In this document: in pieces, positions 8,272-16,924 of the stretch
Numbering within the stretch: the first letter of the stretch is position 1
How the letters are laid out: each line of letters starts with the position of its first letter
NCBI GenBank assembly: GCA_026419835.1
Contig: JAOAKQ010000001.1
Span: 124,001 to 188,000 of the forward strand
Source of the DNA: Sulfolobales archaeon
GTDB lineage: Archaea > Thermoproteota > Thermoprotei_A > Sulfolobales > NBVN01
DNA length: 64,000 nt
Reading direction: 5' to 3'
Made by a program: the position numbers and the translations under genes
The notes under the pieces: model-generated
Told to the model about the DNA's origin: nothing
The model's input: only the letters and a program-made list of their open reading frames with translations
The model's database searches: none

Positions 8272-9423
8272 ATGAAGGTAGGAATTGTTGGTGCGTATAG
8301 TGTGAAATACGAACTTAGGTCTGAGAAAGAAGCGTGGGAGCTTATCGGGGAGGTAGTTCGGGGTACTTTAAAATCCGTTGATAAGGGGATCAGTAGTAAG
8401 GACATAGACTTCGTCGTGGTTTCGAATTTCTCGGATAGGTTTGGAGGTATACTCCACACAGCACCGTACGTAGTGTCACTCGTAGGTAATCCGAGTGCTA
8501 GAGGACTTAGAGTTGAGAATGCCTGTGCTTCGGGTGGTACGGCTCTCTACGTTGCCTGGAACTTGGTGAGGACCGGACTAGCTGAGAACGTTCTTGTAGT
8601 AGGTTATGAGAAGATGAGCTACCAGCCCACGAGTGCGGAAGCTAACGAAGTGCTCATGGCCGCCGGCCACCCCGATGAGGTAGTTCTGGGAGCTCCCTTC
8701 GTATCTCTCTACGCTCTAATAGCTAAATCCTACATGGATAAGTACGGTGCTACGGAGGAGGACCTGGCTCTCGTAGCCGTTAAGAACCACGAGAATGGTT
8801 TAAGAAATCCTCTAGCGGCTATGCGAAGAAAGATCACAGTTGAAGACGTTCTGAAGTCTCCCTACATATCGTGGCCCCTGAAGCTCTACGACTCCTCGCT
8901 CATATCTGATGGAGCTGCTGGCTTTATAGTTAGTAGAGAACCTAGGAAGTTCACTGATACACCGGTCTACGTAGAGTCTGTGAGCTTAGTTCACGACACG
9001 CCGGGAGTATTTGAGAGACCCGATATAACTGAGTTGAGAGCTATGAAGTACGCAGCTGAAGAAGTCTTTAGAGCGTCGGGTCTCGGTATTAGCGATATAG
9101 ACGTTCTAGAAATACACGATGCGTTCACGATATCTGAGCTAATTGCCTACGAAATGCTGGGGCTAGCTAGAAGAGGGGAGGGAGCTAAGATACTTAGAGA
9201 AGGAGTAACCGCGTTCACCGGAGAGAAGCCGGTGAATCCGAGTGGTGGATTAAAGTCGAAGGGTCACCCAATTGGTGCCACGGGGGTTGGAATGGTGGTG
9301 GAGCTCTACTGGCAGCTTAGAGGTGAGACTGGCGATAGGCAGATTAAAGACGCTGAGAGGGGCTTGATGGAGAACCACGGAGGCACCGGGGGAACGGTAG
9401 TAGTAGCGGTTTTCTCTAGGTGA
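8272..9423 (+). CDS. Thiolase, SCP-x type acyl-CoA acetyltransferase
   Basis: Thiolase of 383 residues. The acyl-carrying Cys85 is in VENACASGG. The EIHDAFT block follows near residue 284 and the GHPIGATG block near 330. The C-terminus reads ENHGGTGGT rather than the CxGGG of bacterial biosynthetic thiolases, which places it in the archaeal SCP-x/sterol-carrier type. Such thiolases normally work with a DUF35 OB-fold partner encoded next door. Here the next gene, 4 bases on, carries only the OB part, fused to a reductase. The enzyme cleaves or forms 3-oxoacyl-CoA; direction is not readable. Confidence 0.9.
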   Translation: MKVGIVGAYSVKYELRSEKEAWELIGEVVRGTLKSVDKGISSKDIDFVVVSNFSDRFGGILHTAPYVVSLVGNPSARGLRVENACASGGTALYVAWNLVRTGLAENVLVVGYEKMSYQPTSAEANEVLMAAGHPDEVVLGAPFVSLYALIAKSYMDKYGATEEDLALVAVKNHENGLRNPLAAMRRKITVEDVLKSPYISWPLKLYDSSLISDGAAGFIVSREPRKFTDTPVYVESVSLVHDTPGVFERPDITELRAMKYAAEEVFRASGLGISDIDVLEIHDAFTISELIAYEMLGLARRGEGAKILREGVTAFTGEKPVNPSGGLKSKGHPIGATGVGMVVELYWQLRGETGDRQIKDAERGLMENHGGTGGTVVVAVFSR

Positions 9424-9427
9424 TTCT

Positions 9428-10396
9428 ATGGTTTGGAAGCTAGTTACGTACACGGAGCTCTACACTCCAGTGCCACCCTACAAGACGATGTTTGCTATAG
9501 GTGTAGTTGAAGATGAGAAGGGTAGTAGAGCTATTGTTAGAATAGACCGCAAGTACTTCGGTAGATTAAGAACCGGCATGGTTGGAGATGTAGTTGATGA
9601 GTGGACGGTGTTCGGCACTGTAAAGAAGTTCATTCCGAAGGAGGAAGTTAAGATACCTAGAGTAGCTATAATAACTGGGGGTTCTGGAGGCATAGGCTCC
9701 GCTATAGCTATAGAACTAGCTAGAGCTGGGTACTCCATAGCTCTATCGGACGTGGTCTACAGTAAAGATACGGAGAGAACTCTTGAAGCTGTAAGAGCTC
9801 TAGGAGTAGACTCTGCGTTCGTAACGATCGATGTTTCAAGTAGAGAATCCGTTGAGAAGGGGATCGGCGAGGTAATCGGTAAGTTCGGGAGAGTGGATGT
9901 CCTAGTAAACAATGCCGGAATAACTAGGGACGCCTACATACAGCGAATGACACCGGAAGACTGGGATGCCGTTATAAAGGTGAACCTGGCTGGAGCTTTC
10001 TACTGCTCTAGAGCCGTAGTGCCGCACATGATTAGGTCTGGAGGCGGGGTTATAGTGAATATATCGTCTATAGTCGGTTTAGTCGGAAACGTGGGGCAAA
10101 CAAACTACGCCGCTTCAAAATCCGGTCTCGTAGGTATTACTTACACTTTAGCCAAAGAACTAGCTCCCTACGGGATAAGAGTCGTAGCTATAGCACCGGG
10201 CTTTGTGAAAACTAGAATGGCGCTAGCCGTACCTAAGTCTATACTCAGAGACTACTTGAAGAGGTCTCCAATACCTAGGCTGATCGAACCTGAGGAGGTA
10301 GCTAAGCTAGTTAGACACGTAGTCGAGAACGAGGCTTTAAACGGAGTGGTGATACCGATCGATCTCGGACTCGCAATATCTTCACCTAAAGCATAG
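9428..10396 (+). CDS. DUF35 OB-fold fused to short-chain dehydrogenase (3-oxoacyl reductase type)
   Basis: Two-domain protein of 322 residues. Residues 1-74 look like the C-terminal OB domain of DUF35 proteins (LVTYTELYTPVPPY, then the RTGMVGDVVDE turn and the KKFIP end) but lack the N-terminal rubredoxin-like zinc ribbon. Residues 77-322 are a complete SDR: TGGSGGIG (83-90), NNAG (161-164), Asn186, Ser213/214, Tyr227 and Lys231. It should reduce 3-oxoacyl-CoA or oxidise 3-hydroxyacyl-CoA with NAD(P). It starts 4 bases after the thiolase. The OB domain probably docks the reductase on the thiolase so the 3-oxoacyl-CoA passes between active sites (inference). Confidence 0.87.
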   Translation: MVWKLVTYTELYTPVPPYKTMFAIGVVEDEKGSRAIVRIDRKYFGRLRTGMVGDVVDEWTVFGTVKKFIPKEEVKIPRVAIITGGSGGIGSAIAIELARAGYSIALSDVVYSKDTERTLEAVRALGVDSAFVTIDVSSRESVEKGIGEVIGKFGRVDVLVNNAGITRDAYIQRMTPEDWDAVIKVNLAGAFYCSRAVVPHMIRSGGGVIVNISSIVGLVGNVGQTNYAASKSGLVGITYTLAKELAPYGIRVVAIAPGFVKTRMALAVPKSILRDYLKRSPIPRLIEPEEVAKLVRHVVENEALNGVVIPIDLGLAISSPKA

Positions 10397-10473
10397 AGCT
10401 CTCAAATCGGATCCGAGTTATTTTTCTGTACATGCTTAATGACTAGCTTAAGAAACCTGCACTGGGGAGTTAG

Positions 10474-10812
10474 TTGAGTAGTAAGAAGTTGGTTAGATAC
10501 AGGAACTGCGATGTTGAGCGAATAGTAGCTGTAGTACCTAGAGGACATAGGCACCTGAGAATGATTGTTGAGCTTCCCGACCAAGTCATAGTGCTTAGCG
10601 AAGCTACCGTAGCGGCTATTGTTAGAGCGTATATAGACGTGGTAACTCACCCAACTAGAAGAGCTGTTGAACTAGTAGTAAGAAGGTATCAGTCTAAGGA
10701 GGTAAAGCCTGCGTACTCAGAGTGCCAGTTAGTTGAAAGCTCAAGCCGGGATGAAGAAGTTCAGAAAATATGGGAAGAGCTAGCATCTAGAGTAGAGCGA
10801 CCGGAGAAATAG
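10474..10812 (+). CDS. Hypothetical protein, 112 residues
   Basis: I do not recognise this protein. It is soluble and basic in its first half, with strands around IVAVVPRGHRHLRMIVEL, a helix AAIVRAYIDVVTHPTRRAVE, and an acidic C-terminal tail ending ELASRVERPEK. The TTG start at 10474 has GGGGAG eight bases upstream. It converges with the membrane protein at 10818 and follows the SDR fusion by 77 bases. It may be a small archaeal conserved protein. No function is proposed. Confidence 0.6.
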   Translation: MSSKKLVRYRNCDVERIVAVVPRGHRHLRMIVELPDQVIVLSEATVAAIVRAYIDVVTHPTRRAVELVVRRYQSKEVKPAYSECQLVESSSRDEEVQKIWEELASRVERPEK

Positions 10813-10817
10813 TGGAC

Positions 10818-12149
10818 TCACCTACTTCTCAAGATGGCTAGTAGTTCGGTAAGTAGTATTACGATCAGTAGAAAGTTTCTCACCGCCGCAAACCACTGAA
10901 TGGGTGAGTCTATAGTCCACGGACTAAACGTAACCTCCACTGGAAGACCCATCTTCCTGAAGTAGTACCTGAGCTCCGCGTCGCTAAAGAAGAAGAACAT
11001 TATGGAGAAATTCATCGCATCAGCTACTGCGTAGATTACTCGACTTACCTTACTAAAGAAAATTAGTACTAGTGGAGAGAATAGTAGAACCATTTGAGGA
11101 GTGAAGACGTAGTTAAGCGAGACCACTCCGAGAATAGAGATAGCCGATAACCTGTAGATTAGGACTCCATTCGCGCAGCTCTTAGCTATGGTTACAAATG
11201 CTAAAGCTATAGCTAGAGTAGAAATTGAAGTCATCGCTAGAAATCTGTGGAGCTGGTCGCCTATATCGTGCACTACTACTAAGTAGAGGCAGTTCTCGCA
11301 GTACCACGTAGAGTGGTGAACTAGAAAATCTAGGAACCCTCTCGGTGATAGCAGTAGTAGAGCTAGGTAAGGTACGGAACCAAACAATACGAGACCCGCT
11401 AGAAAACTGATGAGAACCCGAAGTTTAACATCTTTCTTAAACTTCATCGCTAGTAGCGATATGAATAGCGTGTACGCTATAGAGACCGTCAGGAGCTTCG
11501 TAGCTATAGAGAGCCCGAGGAGCGCCCCGGAGGTGAAGTACCTTCCCCTACGGAACGCAATTAAAGCTCCCAGAGCTAGAGCTACGCAGATCACATCCCA
11601 GTTGTAAATTGCGTAGAGCACGGTCGACGGTAGGATGAGCCACATCGCAGTTCTTGCTATACCAAGCTCTCTATCCACAGCTACTCCGAGTCTATACATA
11701 AAGTACGTGGAGGCGAGCAGAGACATGGTGAGAAGTAAGGCGTTTAGTAGGTAGTGAAGCTCCGCAATTCTACGCAGAGCGCTCTGCGTAGCTGGACCGA
11801 TGCCACTATCTCCGAGTACCGCTGAAATAGAAGAACAGGTAGTGAAATACCATAGCAAGCCTATGAGAGGAGGGTACTCAAACATGTAGTCTACGTACGG
11901 TGCTGGACAGACGGGTTTTCCCTCTAGTAGTGGTCCGAGCTTATCCGCACTGTACCAGAGTTTGAGCTGAGATTCGTGAGTGGACGCGAACCGTGGGTAG
12001 AAAACGCCGAAGACTATGTCGGTGTACATAAGTCCGAAGTTACCTAGAGGCGGTGGATTGTACGGAAGATGAAGGTACGTAGAGATAGCGCCTATAGTTG
12101 TAGATAAAAGTAGCAGTGCTAGGTAAGGCTTCACTAAGTAGCGCGGCAC
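10818..12149 (-). CDS. Polytopic membrane protein, probable GT-C type glycosyltransferase
   Basis: Protein of 443 residues with about ten to twelve hydrophobic segments and a large first extracytoplasmic loop that holds GNFGLMYTDIVFGVFYPRF and a conserved-looking FEYPPLIGLLWY. This layout, with acidic residues in loop 1 and the EYPP motif, is that of dolichol-phosphate-sugar dependent mannosyltransferase-like proteins (DUF2029/GT87 kind). It likely transfers a sugar to a lipid or protein on the outer face of the membrane. Starts with GTG. Family assignment is from overall look, so moderate confidence. Confidence 0.6.
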   Translation of the reverse strand: MPRYLVKPYLALLLLSTTIGAISTYLHLPYNPPPLGNFGLMYTDIVFGVFYPRFASTHESQLKLWYSADKLGPLLEGKPVCPAPYVDYMFEYPPLIGLLWYFTTCSSISAVLGDSGIGPATQSALRRIAELHYLLNALLLTMSLLASTYFMYRLGVAVDRELGIARTAMWLILPSTVLYAIYNWDVICVALALGALIAFRRGRYFTSGALLGLSIATKLLTVSIAYTLFISLLAMKFKKDVKLRVLISFLAGLVLFGSVPYLALLLLSPRGFLDFLVHHSTWYCENCLYLVVVHDIGDQLHRFLAMTSISTLAIALAFVTIAKSCANGVLIYRLSAISILGVVSLNYVFTPQMVLLFSPLVLIFFSKVSRVIYAVADAMNFSIMFFFFSDAELRYYFRKMGLPVEVTFSPWTIDSPIQWFAAVRNFLLIVILLTELLAILRSR

Positions 12150-12331
12150 ACCTTGAATCGCTCCCTAAATACACCTGCCTCACGTACTTTAAAGCGATGT
12201 TGTTTAAAGCCGTGAGAACTTGTCGCGCAGCAACTTAAGCTAGGTATTGCTAATAAAGGCCGAAGCTTAAGTCGGAAGAAGATGATGCAAATAATAGTGT
12301 CCTCACTAGTTGAGACTAGGGATTGTGAAGC

Positions 12332-13171
12332 GTGGGCAAGTACAGAAAGTACAGAAAGCGAAGGAAGCTGCTGAAGAGAAAATTTAGAAACACTGTGATC
12401 GCTCTAAGTATGGCATTATCTATTCCGTACGCGCTCTTAGCTATGTACGGTTTCATACCGATACCGGGCAGCGTCTTAGATATCTCCATAGACGCTTCGA
12501 GAACGATTAACGCTACGCTCTTTCGAGTTACTTACTTAGCTACTACGAACGAGAGTTCACTGGCGAAACTCCAGATCAACGATGTGATCGCGGATTTTAA
12601 CATTCCCGCTGGAGGAAGAGGTGCTGTGAGATTGGGATTGAGCAAGCTCGTAGAGGTGAAGAACCAGGAAGTTGTCCAACCTAAGATCACGGTCTACACA
12701 TCTGATAGTAGTGCGACCTACCCAGTACCACCTATAAATATGTCTATGATAGGGCGGAGTGAGGACTTTATTCTATCTCACTATCCTCTAGAACTCTACT
12801 TCGTGTTCGTAACTCAGCTATGTAACGTGACGGTGCTCACTAAATCTGATGGAGCGGTAGTAGATGAAGCTTCACTACTGTACCGCCATAGCGAAGAAGG
12901 AAGTAGCTACATGCCCCTAGTTTGCAGAGGAAGCACTTGCGAAGGATTCTTAGAGAACAGGTGCGTATTATCGTACGATATAGAGTCCTCTCTGAGCTAC
13001 CTCAACTTCCTTAGAGTTAGGTATAGTGGTGGTAGAGCCGTTCTGAGATTTGCGGACAATCTATGGATACTGGCGCTACTGTATGCCGCAAGCGTTAGTG
13101 GACTTCTCTTGGCGTATAGAAAGAGTTCAGTAAGTATGGTGAAGAAGGTTAAGAGTAAAGCCAGCACCTGA
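12332..13171 (+). CDS. Membrane-anchored hypothetical protein
   Basis: Unrecognised protein of 279 residues. It begins with a very basic stretch (KYRKYRKRRKLLKRK) encoded in part by a tandem 9-base repeat, then one membrane helix (about 20-42), an extracytoplasmic beta-rich domain of about 200 residues with four Cys (including C-R-G-S-T-C), and a second helix near 247-268 with a short basic tail. Starts with GTG. Its 3' end overlaps the convergent DppF-like gene by 23 bases. Possibly a cell-surface protein. Confidence 0.65.
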   Translation: MGKYRKYRKRRKLLKRKFRNTVIALSMALSIPYALLAMYGFIPIPGSVLDISIDASRTINATLFRVTYLATTNESSLAKLQINDVIADFNIPAGGRGAVRLGLSKLVEVKNQEVVQPKITVYTSDSSATYPVPPINMSMIGRSEDFILSHYPLELYFVFVTQLCNVTVLTKSDGAVVDEASLLYRHSEEGSSYMPLVCRGSTCEGFLENRCVLSYDIESSLSYLNFLRVRYSGGRAVLRFADNLWILALLYAASVSGLLLAYRKSSVSMVKKVKSKAST

Positions 13172-14090
13172 CTTTTCTCCTTCTGCCAAGTTCTATAAGA
13201 GGTGGTATCCTTCTACACCTATCCTCTAATCTCAGATAGCAGTGAGCATAGAACGGACACGTTCTGGGATCGATCGTGAATACCTCCTTAACCTCCTTCA
13301 GCTTAATAGAGTCTACGAGCTCTCGAGTGTAGGGATGTAGAGGATTTCTTAGTACATCGTACGTAGTGCCTTCCTCTAGTACGAGACCTGCCATTAGTAT
13401 TGCTAGTCTATCCGCTAGGTGGGAGACTACCTTAAGGTCGTGGGAAACTAGTACACTAGCAAATCCGAAGAGGTCTTTTAGTTCCTTCAAGAGAACCACT
13501 ATATGTGATTGAGTAACCGTGTCGAGAGCTGATGTAGGTTCGTCAAGCAGGAGTATTCTCGGCTTAGTAGCTATAGCTCTAGCAATAACAACTCTCTGCA
13601 GCATTCCTAAGCTAAGCTCGTGCGGTAGTAAATCTACTACATCTAGAGGTAGGTCCACTGATTCAATAAGTGTAGGTAGCATCTTAGTAATCTCCTTTCT
13701 CGATAGCCCAGCCGCCTTTAGTGGTTCCGCAACTATATCTCCTACTTTGAAGCGGGGATTAACAGCCGCTAGAGGATTTTGAGATACGTAGCCCATTTTC
13801 CTTAAGATATTCTTTCTCGTCTCCCTATCTACCTTTAGAATATCTACATCATCAATCTCAATACTTCCACTAGAGGGACTTACGAACCCCATAATAGCTT
13901 TGAGTAAAGTCGATTTACCGCTACCACTAGCACCTACAATCCCAAATACTTCACTTCCCGAAACATCGAAACTAACCCCTCGAAGTGCGTAAATCTTCTT
14001 TTTCTTGGAGAGAAGACCGGAGGATAGGCTGTACTCCACCCAGATATCGCAAACGCGAAGTACGGGCTTCGCTAGAGCCTCTTCCAGCAC
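13149..14090 (-). CDS. Oligopeptide-type ABC transporter ATPase (DppF/OppF-like)
   Basis: ATPase of 313 residues. Walker A is GASGSGKS, the signature LSLGMLQRV, Walker B ILLLDEPTSALD, and the H-loop SHD. The C-terminus carries the peptide-transporter extension with CPFYAHCYLRLEDRC, the Cys-rich oligo_HPY region. In many family members this cluster holds an iron-sulfur centre. Starts with GTG at 14090 after GGGAGGT and overlaps its DppD partner by about 19 bases. Last gene of a five-gene operon reading on the minus strand. Confidence 0.9.
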   Translation of the reverse strand: MLEEALAKPVLRVCDIWVEYSLSSGLLSKKKKIYALRGVSFDVSGSEVFGIVGASGSGKSTLLKAIMGFVSPSSGSIEIDDVDILKVDRETRKNILRKMGYVSQNPLAAVNPRFKVGDIVAEPLKAAGLSRKEITKMLPTLIESVDLPLDVVDLLPHELSLGMLQRVVIARAIATKPRILLLDEPTSALDTVTQSHIVVLLKELKDLFGFASVLVSHDLKVVSHLADRLAILMAGLVLEEGTTYDVLRNPLHPYTRELVDSIKLKEVKEVFTIDPRTCPFYAHCYLRLEDRCRRIPPLIELGRRRKVRCWLYS

Positions 14091-15013
14091 CTTACCTCCC
14101 TTTCGCTACCTAGTTTAAATAGAGGGGGCCTCTCTAAGCACTTATCGCTAGTATACGGACACCTAGTGTAGTAAACACACCCACTCACATACTTTCTCCA
14201 CTTCTGACCTACCCTCTGCAATCCGGCTGACGCTATTAACTCAGTAGTGTACGGATGGAGAGGTTCTCTAAGTACATCTCTAACTCGACCGCGCTCTACG
14301 AGCTCACCGAGATACATGACTACCATGTCTTCACAAATAACCTCAGCTATTGAGATATCGTGAGTTATTACGATAAGAGACATCTTTAACTTCCTACTGA
14401 GGTCCTTTATGAGGTGAACGATGTAGCCACGTAAGTACGCATCTAAGTTACTAGTTGGTTCATCAGCAACAACTATAGATGGTTTAGGAGCTAGAGCCAG
14501 GGCTATTGTGACTCTCTGGCACATCCCACCGCTCAGTTCGTGCGGATACATGCTTAGCACGTCTTCACTTAGACCCACAGCTGATATGAGCTTTAGAGTT
14601 TCCTCTTTCAGAGCAATCCTATCTCTAATGCCGCGAACTTCTCTGAGTACGTCTTGAAACGCTCGGTCGATGCGGACGTACGGGTTGAGTGAAGTAGCTG
14701 GATTCTGCGGTATTTTAGTAACTACCCTACCTCTAATTCTATCAGCACCCACTACTCTAGAATCTCTAATTACTTCCACGCCTTCAACAACTAGTCTTCC
14801 CGATACTCGAACGTATGGCGGTAGTATTCCAGCTATCGCGTTACCTAGAGTTGACTTACCGCTACCACTCTCACCGACTACGCACAGAGAACTACCTTTC
14901 ATTAATTTCAAGCTCACATTTCTTACAACCCAGGAGACTGAGTCTAGGTCTTCGTAACCTAAACTGAGGTCTTCAACTTCCACGGAAACTTCGCTCTTCT
15001 CGGCTAGAACCAC
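14072..15013 (-). CDS. Oligopeptide-type ABC transporter ATPase (DppD/OppD-like)
   Basis: Second ATPase of the transporter, about 313 residues. It has Walker A GESGSGKS, signature LSGGMCQRV, Walker B IVVADEPTSNLD, and a C-terminal Cys cluster (GCVYYTRCPYTSDKC). Two GTG codons can start it, at 15022 and 15013. The first lies inside the ribosome-binding sequence GGAGGTG, so I chose 15013, which has the correct spacing. It works with the DppF-like protein to drive uptake. Confidence 0.88.
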   Translation of the reverse strand: MVLAEKSEVSVEVEDLSLGYEDLDSVSWVVRNVSLKLMKGSSLCVVGESGSGKSTLGNAIAGILPPYVRVSGRLVVEGVEVIRDSRVVGADRIRGRVVTKIPQNPATSLNPYVRIDRAFQDVLREVRGIRDRIALKEETLKLISAVGLSEDVLSMYPHELSGGMCQRVTIALALAPKPSIVVADEPTSNLDAYLRGYIVHLIKDLSRKLKMSLIVITHDISIAEVICEDMVVMYLGELVERGRVRDVLREPLHPYTTELIASAGLQRVGQKWRKYVSGCVYYTRCPYTSDKCLERPPLFKLGSEREVRCWKRL

Positions 15014-15900
15014 CGCATCCACCTCCTTCTTAAATTTGGACTACTTTCTTCACTAATAGAATCTCCGATCAGTATAAACCCTAGTGCCGCTATGATTAAG
15101 AAGAATCCTGGAAATAGGCTCATCCACCAGTAGGTCGTTATGTAGCGGAATCCGTATCCAACCATAATTCCCCACTCGGGAGTGTCGAGAGAAGCCGCGA
15201 TACTGCCTACGAGGAAGTTTATAGTTGCTACTTCAAGGAGTATTGAAGACGAGTCCACAATAGACTGCATCACCACCGTTGGAGCTACGTTAGGTAGTAT
15301 GTGGCGAAAAGCTATGTAGATTCTTCTAAATCCCAGAGCTTCACTAACCTTGATGAAATCTAGTTCCCGTATCTGCCTACTCAACAAGTAGGCTATTCTA
15401 GCATACCAAGCCCACCAAGTCGCTATTAAAGATGCGGCGACCACGTAGAGACTCGGTCCGGCAATGACTGAGAGAGCGGCCGCTACCATAGCTGGCGGCA
15501 GCAGTATGAATAGCTCAATAGCGTAGCTTATTGCGACTTCGTACACACCTCTTAGATATCCCGCTAAAATACCTAGAACGATACCAAGTACTAAGCTACC
15601 AAGGATCACTACGGTAGTTTGAAGAAGGGAGTACCGAGAACCTATAAAAACCCTACTAAGCACGTCGCGACCGACCACATCTGTACCGAATAGATACCTT
15701 ACCGATGGTGGTTGAGGACCTCTCTGCCTCGCGTCGTCAGTTACTATTCCCTCTCCTTCCTCAGGATACGGCACTAATACCGGACTCAGAAGCGCAATGA
15801 GAGCTAGGGAAGTCAGTATAGCTACCCCAGCTTTGAAGTCTACTCTATGCCAGCAGCGCCTGAGGACGCTGTTTCTAGCGCTACTATATCGTTTAGTCAT
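15004..15900 (-). CDS. Oligopeptide-type ABC permease (DppC-like)
   Basis: Permease of 298 residues with an N-terminal helix, a short extracytoplasmic part that includes the typical YLFGTDVVGRDVLSR segment, then five further spans. The coupling loop is near EALGFRRIYIAFRHILPNVA, as in DppC/OppC. It starts with ATG that overlaps the stop of DppB and overlaps the ATPase downstream. It forms the pore with the DppB-like protein. Confidence 0.9.
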   Translation of the reverse strand: MTKRYSSARNSVLRRCWHRVDFKAGVAILTSLALIALLSPVLVPYPEEGEGIVTDDARQRGPQPPSVRYLFGTDVVGRDVLSRVFIGSRYSLLQTTVVILGSLVLGIVLGILAGYLRGVYEVAISYAIELFILLPPAMVAAALSVIAGPSLYVVAASLIATWWAWYARIAYLLSRQIRELDFIKVSEALGFRRIYIAFRHILPNVAPTVVMQSIVDSSSILLEVATINFLVGSIAASLDTPEWGIMVGYGFRYITTYWWMSLFPGFFLIIAALGFILIGDSISEESSPNLRRRWMRWF

Positions 15901-16907
15901 ATTCTAACCCTCGGGTCCAGCTTTTTCTGTATTAAATCAGTAGCGGTATTTACGATGACCAAGGTCAGTGATGCCACGAAGAATACCGCTACGATGAGTG
16001 GGTAGTCGCTTCTGAGCAGCCCCTCTACGAGAACTCTCCCCACACCCTCCCTCATGAAGATTATTTCAACAACTGCCGCTTCTACGAAGCTGTAGACAAA
16101 GCTCATTCCCGCGATTTGCACGACCGCTGGAATAGTTCCTCGTAGAGCGTACCTAGCTAGAATAACCCGCCTTGAAATACCGAGAGATATTGCCTCGATG
16201 ACGTAGTCTTCGTAGAAGCGCTCCGATAAGCTGTACCTAACGTATCTTGCTATTGAAAAGAGTGGGTATACAGCAACGACTAGCGCTGGTGGAATAAGTC
16301 TTACCAGAGCGTCCAGGAAGATATCTAGTCTGGGCGTAAACAGGGAGTCCAGCAGGTAGAAACCGGTTATTTCTTTGATCTCTACGGAATACCTGGGGTC
16401 CAGTCTTCCGAGTGGTTGTAGTCCGGTGAGGTAGAATACGAGAACTAAGATGAGTGCTAGCCAGAATCTAGGTATGCTTATGAATGTCGATGATGCTATC
16501 TTCAGAAGTAGGTCTACCCTACCCCCCCTTCTCAGCGCCATGAAGGTACCTAGCGCCAGTCCGAGTGGAATCGCGAATACGTAGGAGAACGTAAGTAGTT
16601 CCACGGTAGCTTTAAAGGATCTAAAAACTACCACTTGTATCGGTTGCTTGAACGCTATGGACACACCCCATTCTCCAGCTAGAAATCTGGTTATGAACTG
16701 CGCTATTTGAATGTAGAGTGGTTGGTCTAGGCCCAGCTCTCTCTCAGCTTGCTTAATGGCTTCTACAGCTCTAGGTCCTCTAGGCTTGCCAGCCCACACG
16801 TAGGCTGGATTTCCTGGAGCTACGTAGACCAGTACGTAGATAATTGCGAGCAAGCCTAGAATAAGGGAAACCCCAAGCAACGTCCTCCTGACGTAGTAGC
16901 TCGCCAT
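15897..16907 (-). CDS. Oligopeptide-type ABC permease (DppB-like)
   Basis: Permease of 336 residues with six membrane spans. The N-terminal YYVRRTLLGVSLILGLLAII and AKxELGLD-type stretch (EQAERELGLDQPLYIQ minus the usual variation), the coupling region EAISLGISRRVILARYALR, and the end FFVASLTLVIVNTATDLI are those of DppB/OppB. Starts with ATG at 16907, 17 bases after the binding protein, with which it is co-transcribed. Confidence 0.9.
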   Translation of the reverse strand: MASYYVRRTLLGVSLILGLLAIIYVLVYVAPGNPAYVWAGKPRGPRAVEAIKQAERELGLDQPLYIQIAQFITRFLAGEWGVSIAFKQPIQVVVFRSFKATVELLTFSYVFAIPLGLALGTFMALRRGGRVDLLLKIASSTFISIPRFWLALILVLVFYLTGLQPLGRLDPRYSVEIKEITGFYLLDSLFTPRLDIFLDALVRLIPPALVVAVYPLFSIARYVRYSLSERFYEDYVIEAISLGISRRVILARYALRGTIPAVVQIAGMSFVYSFVEAAVVEIIFMREGVGRVLVEGLLRSDYPLIVAVFFVASLTLVIVNTATDLIQKKLDPRVRI

Positions 16908-16924
16908 GGCTACACATCAGCAAT

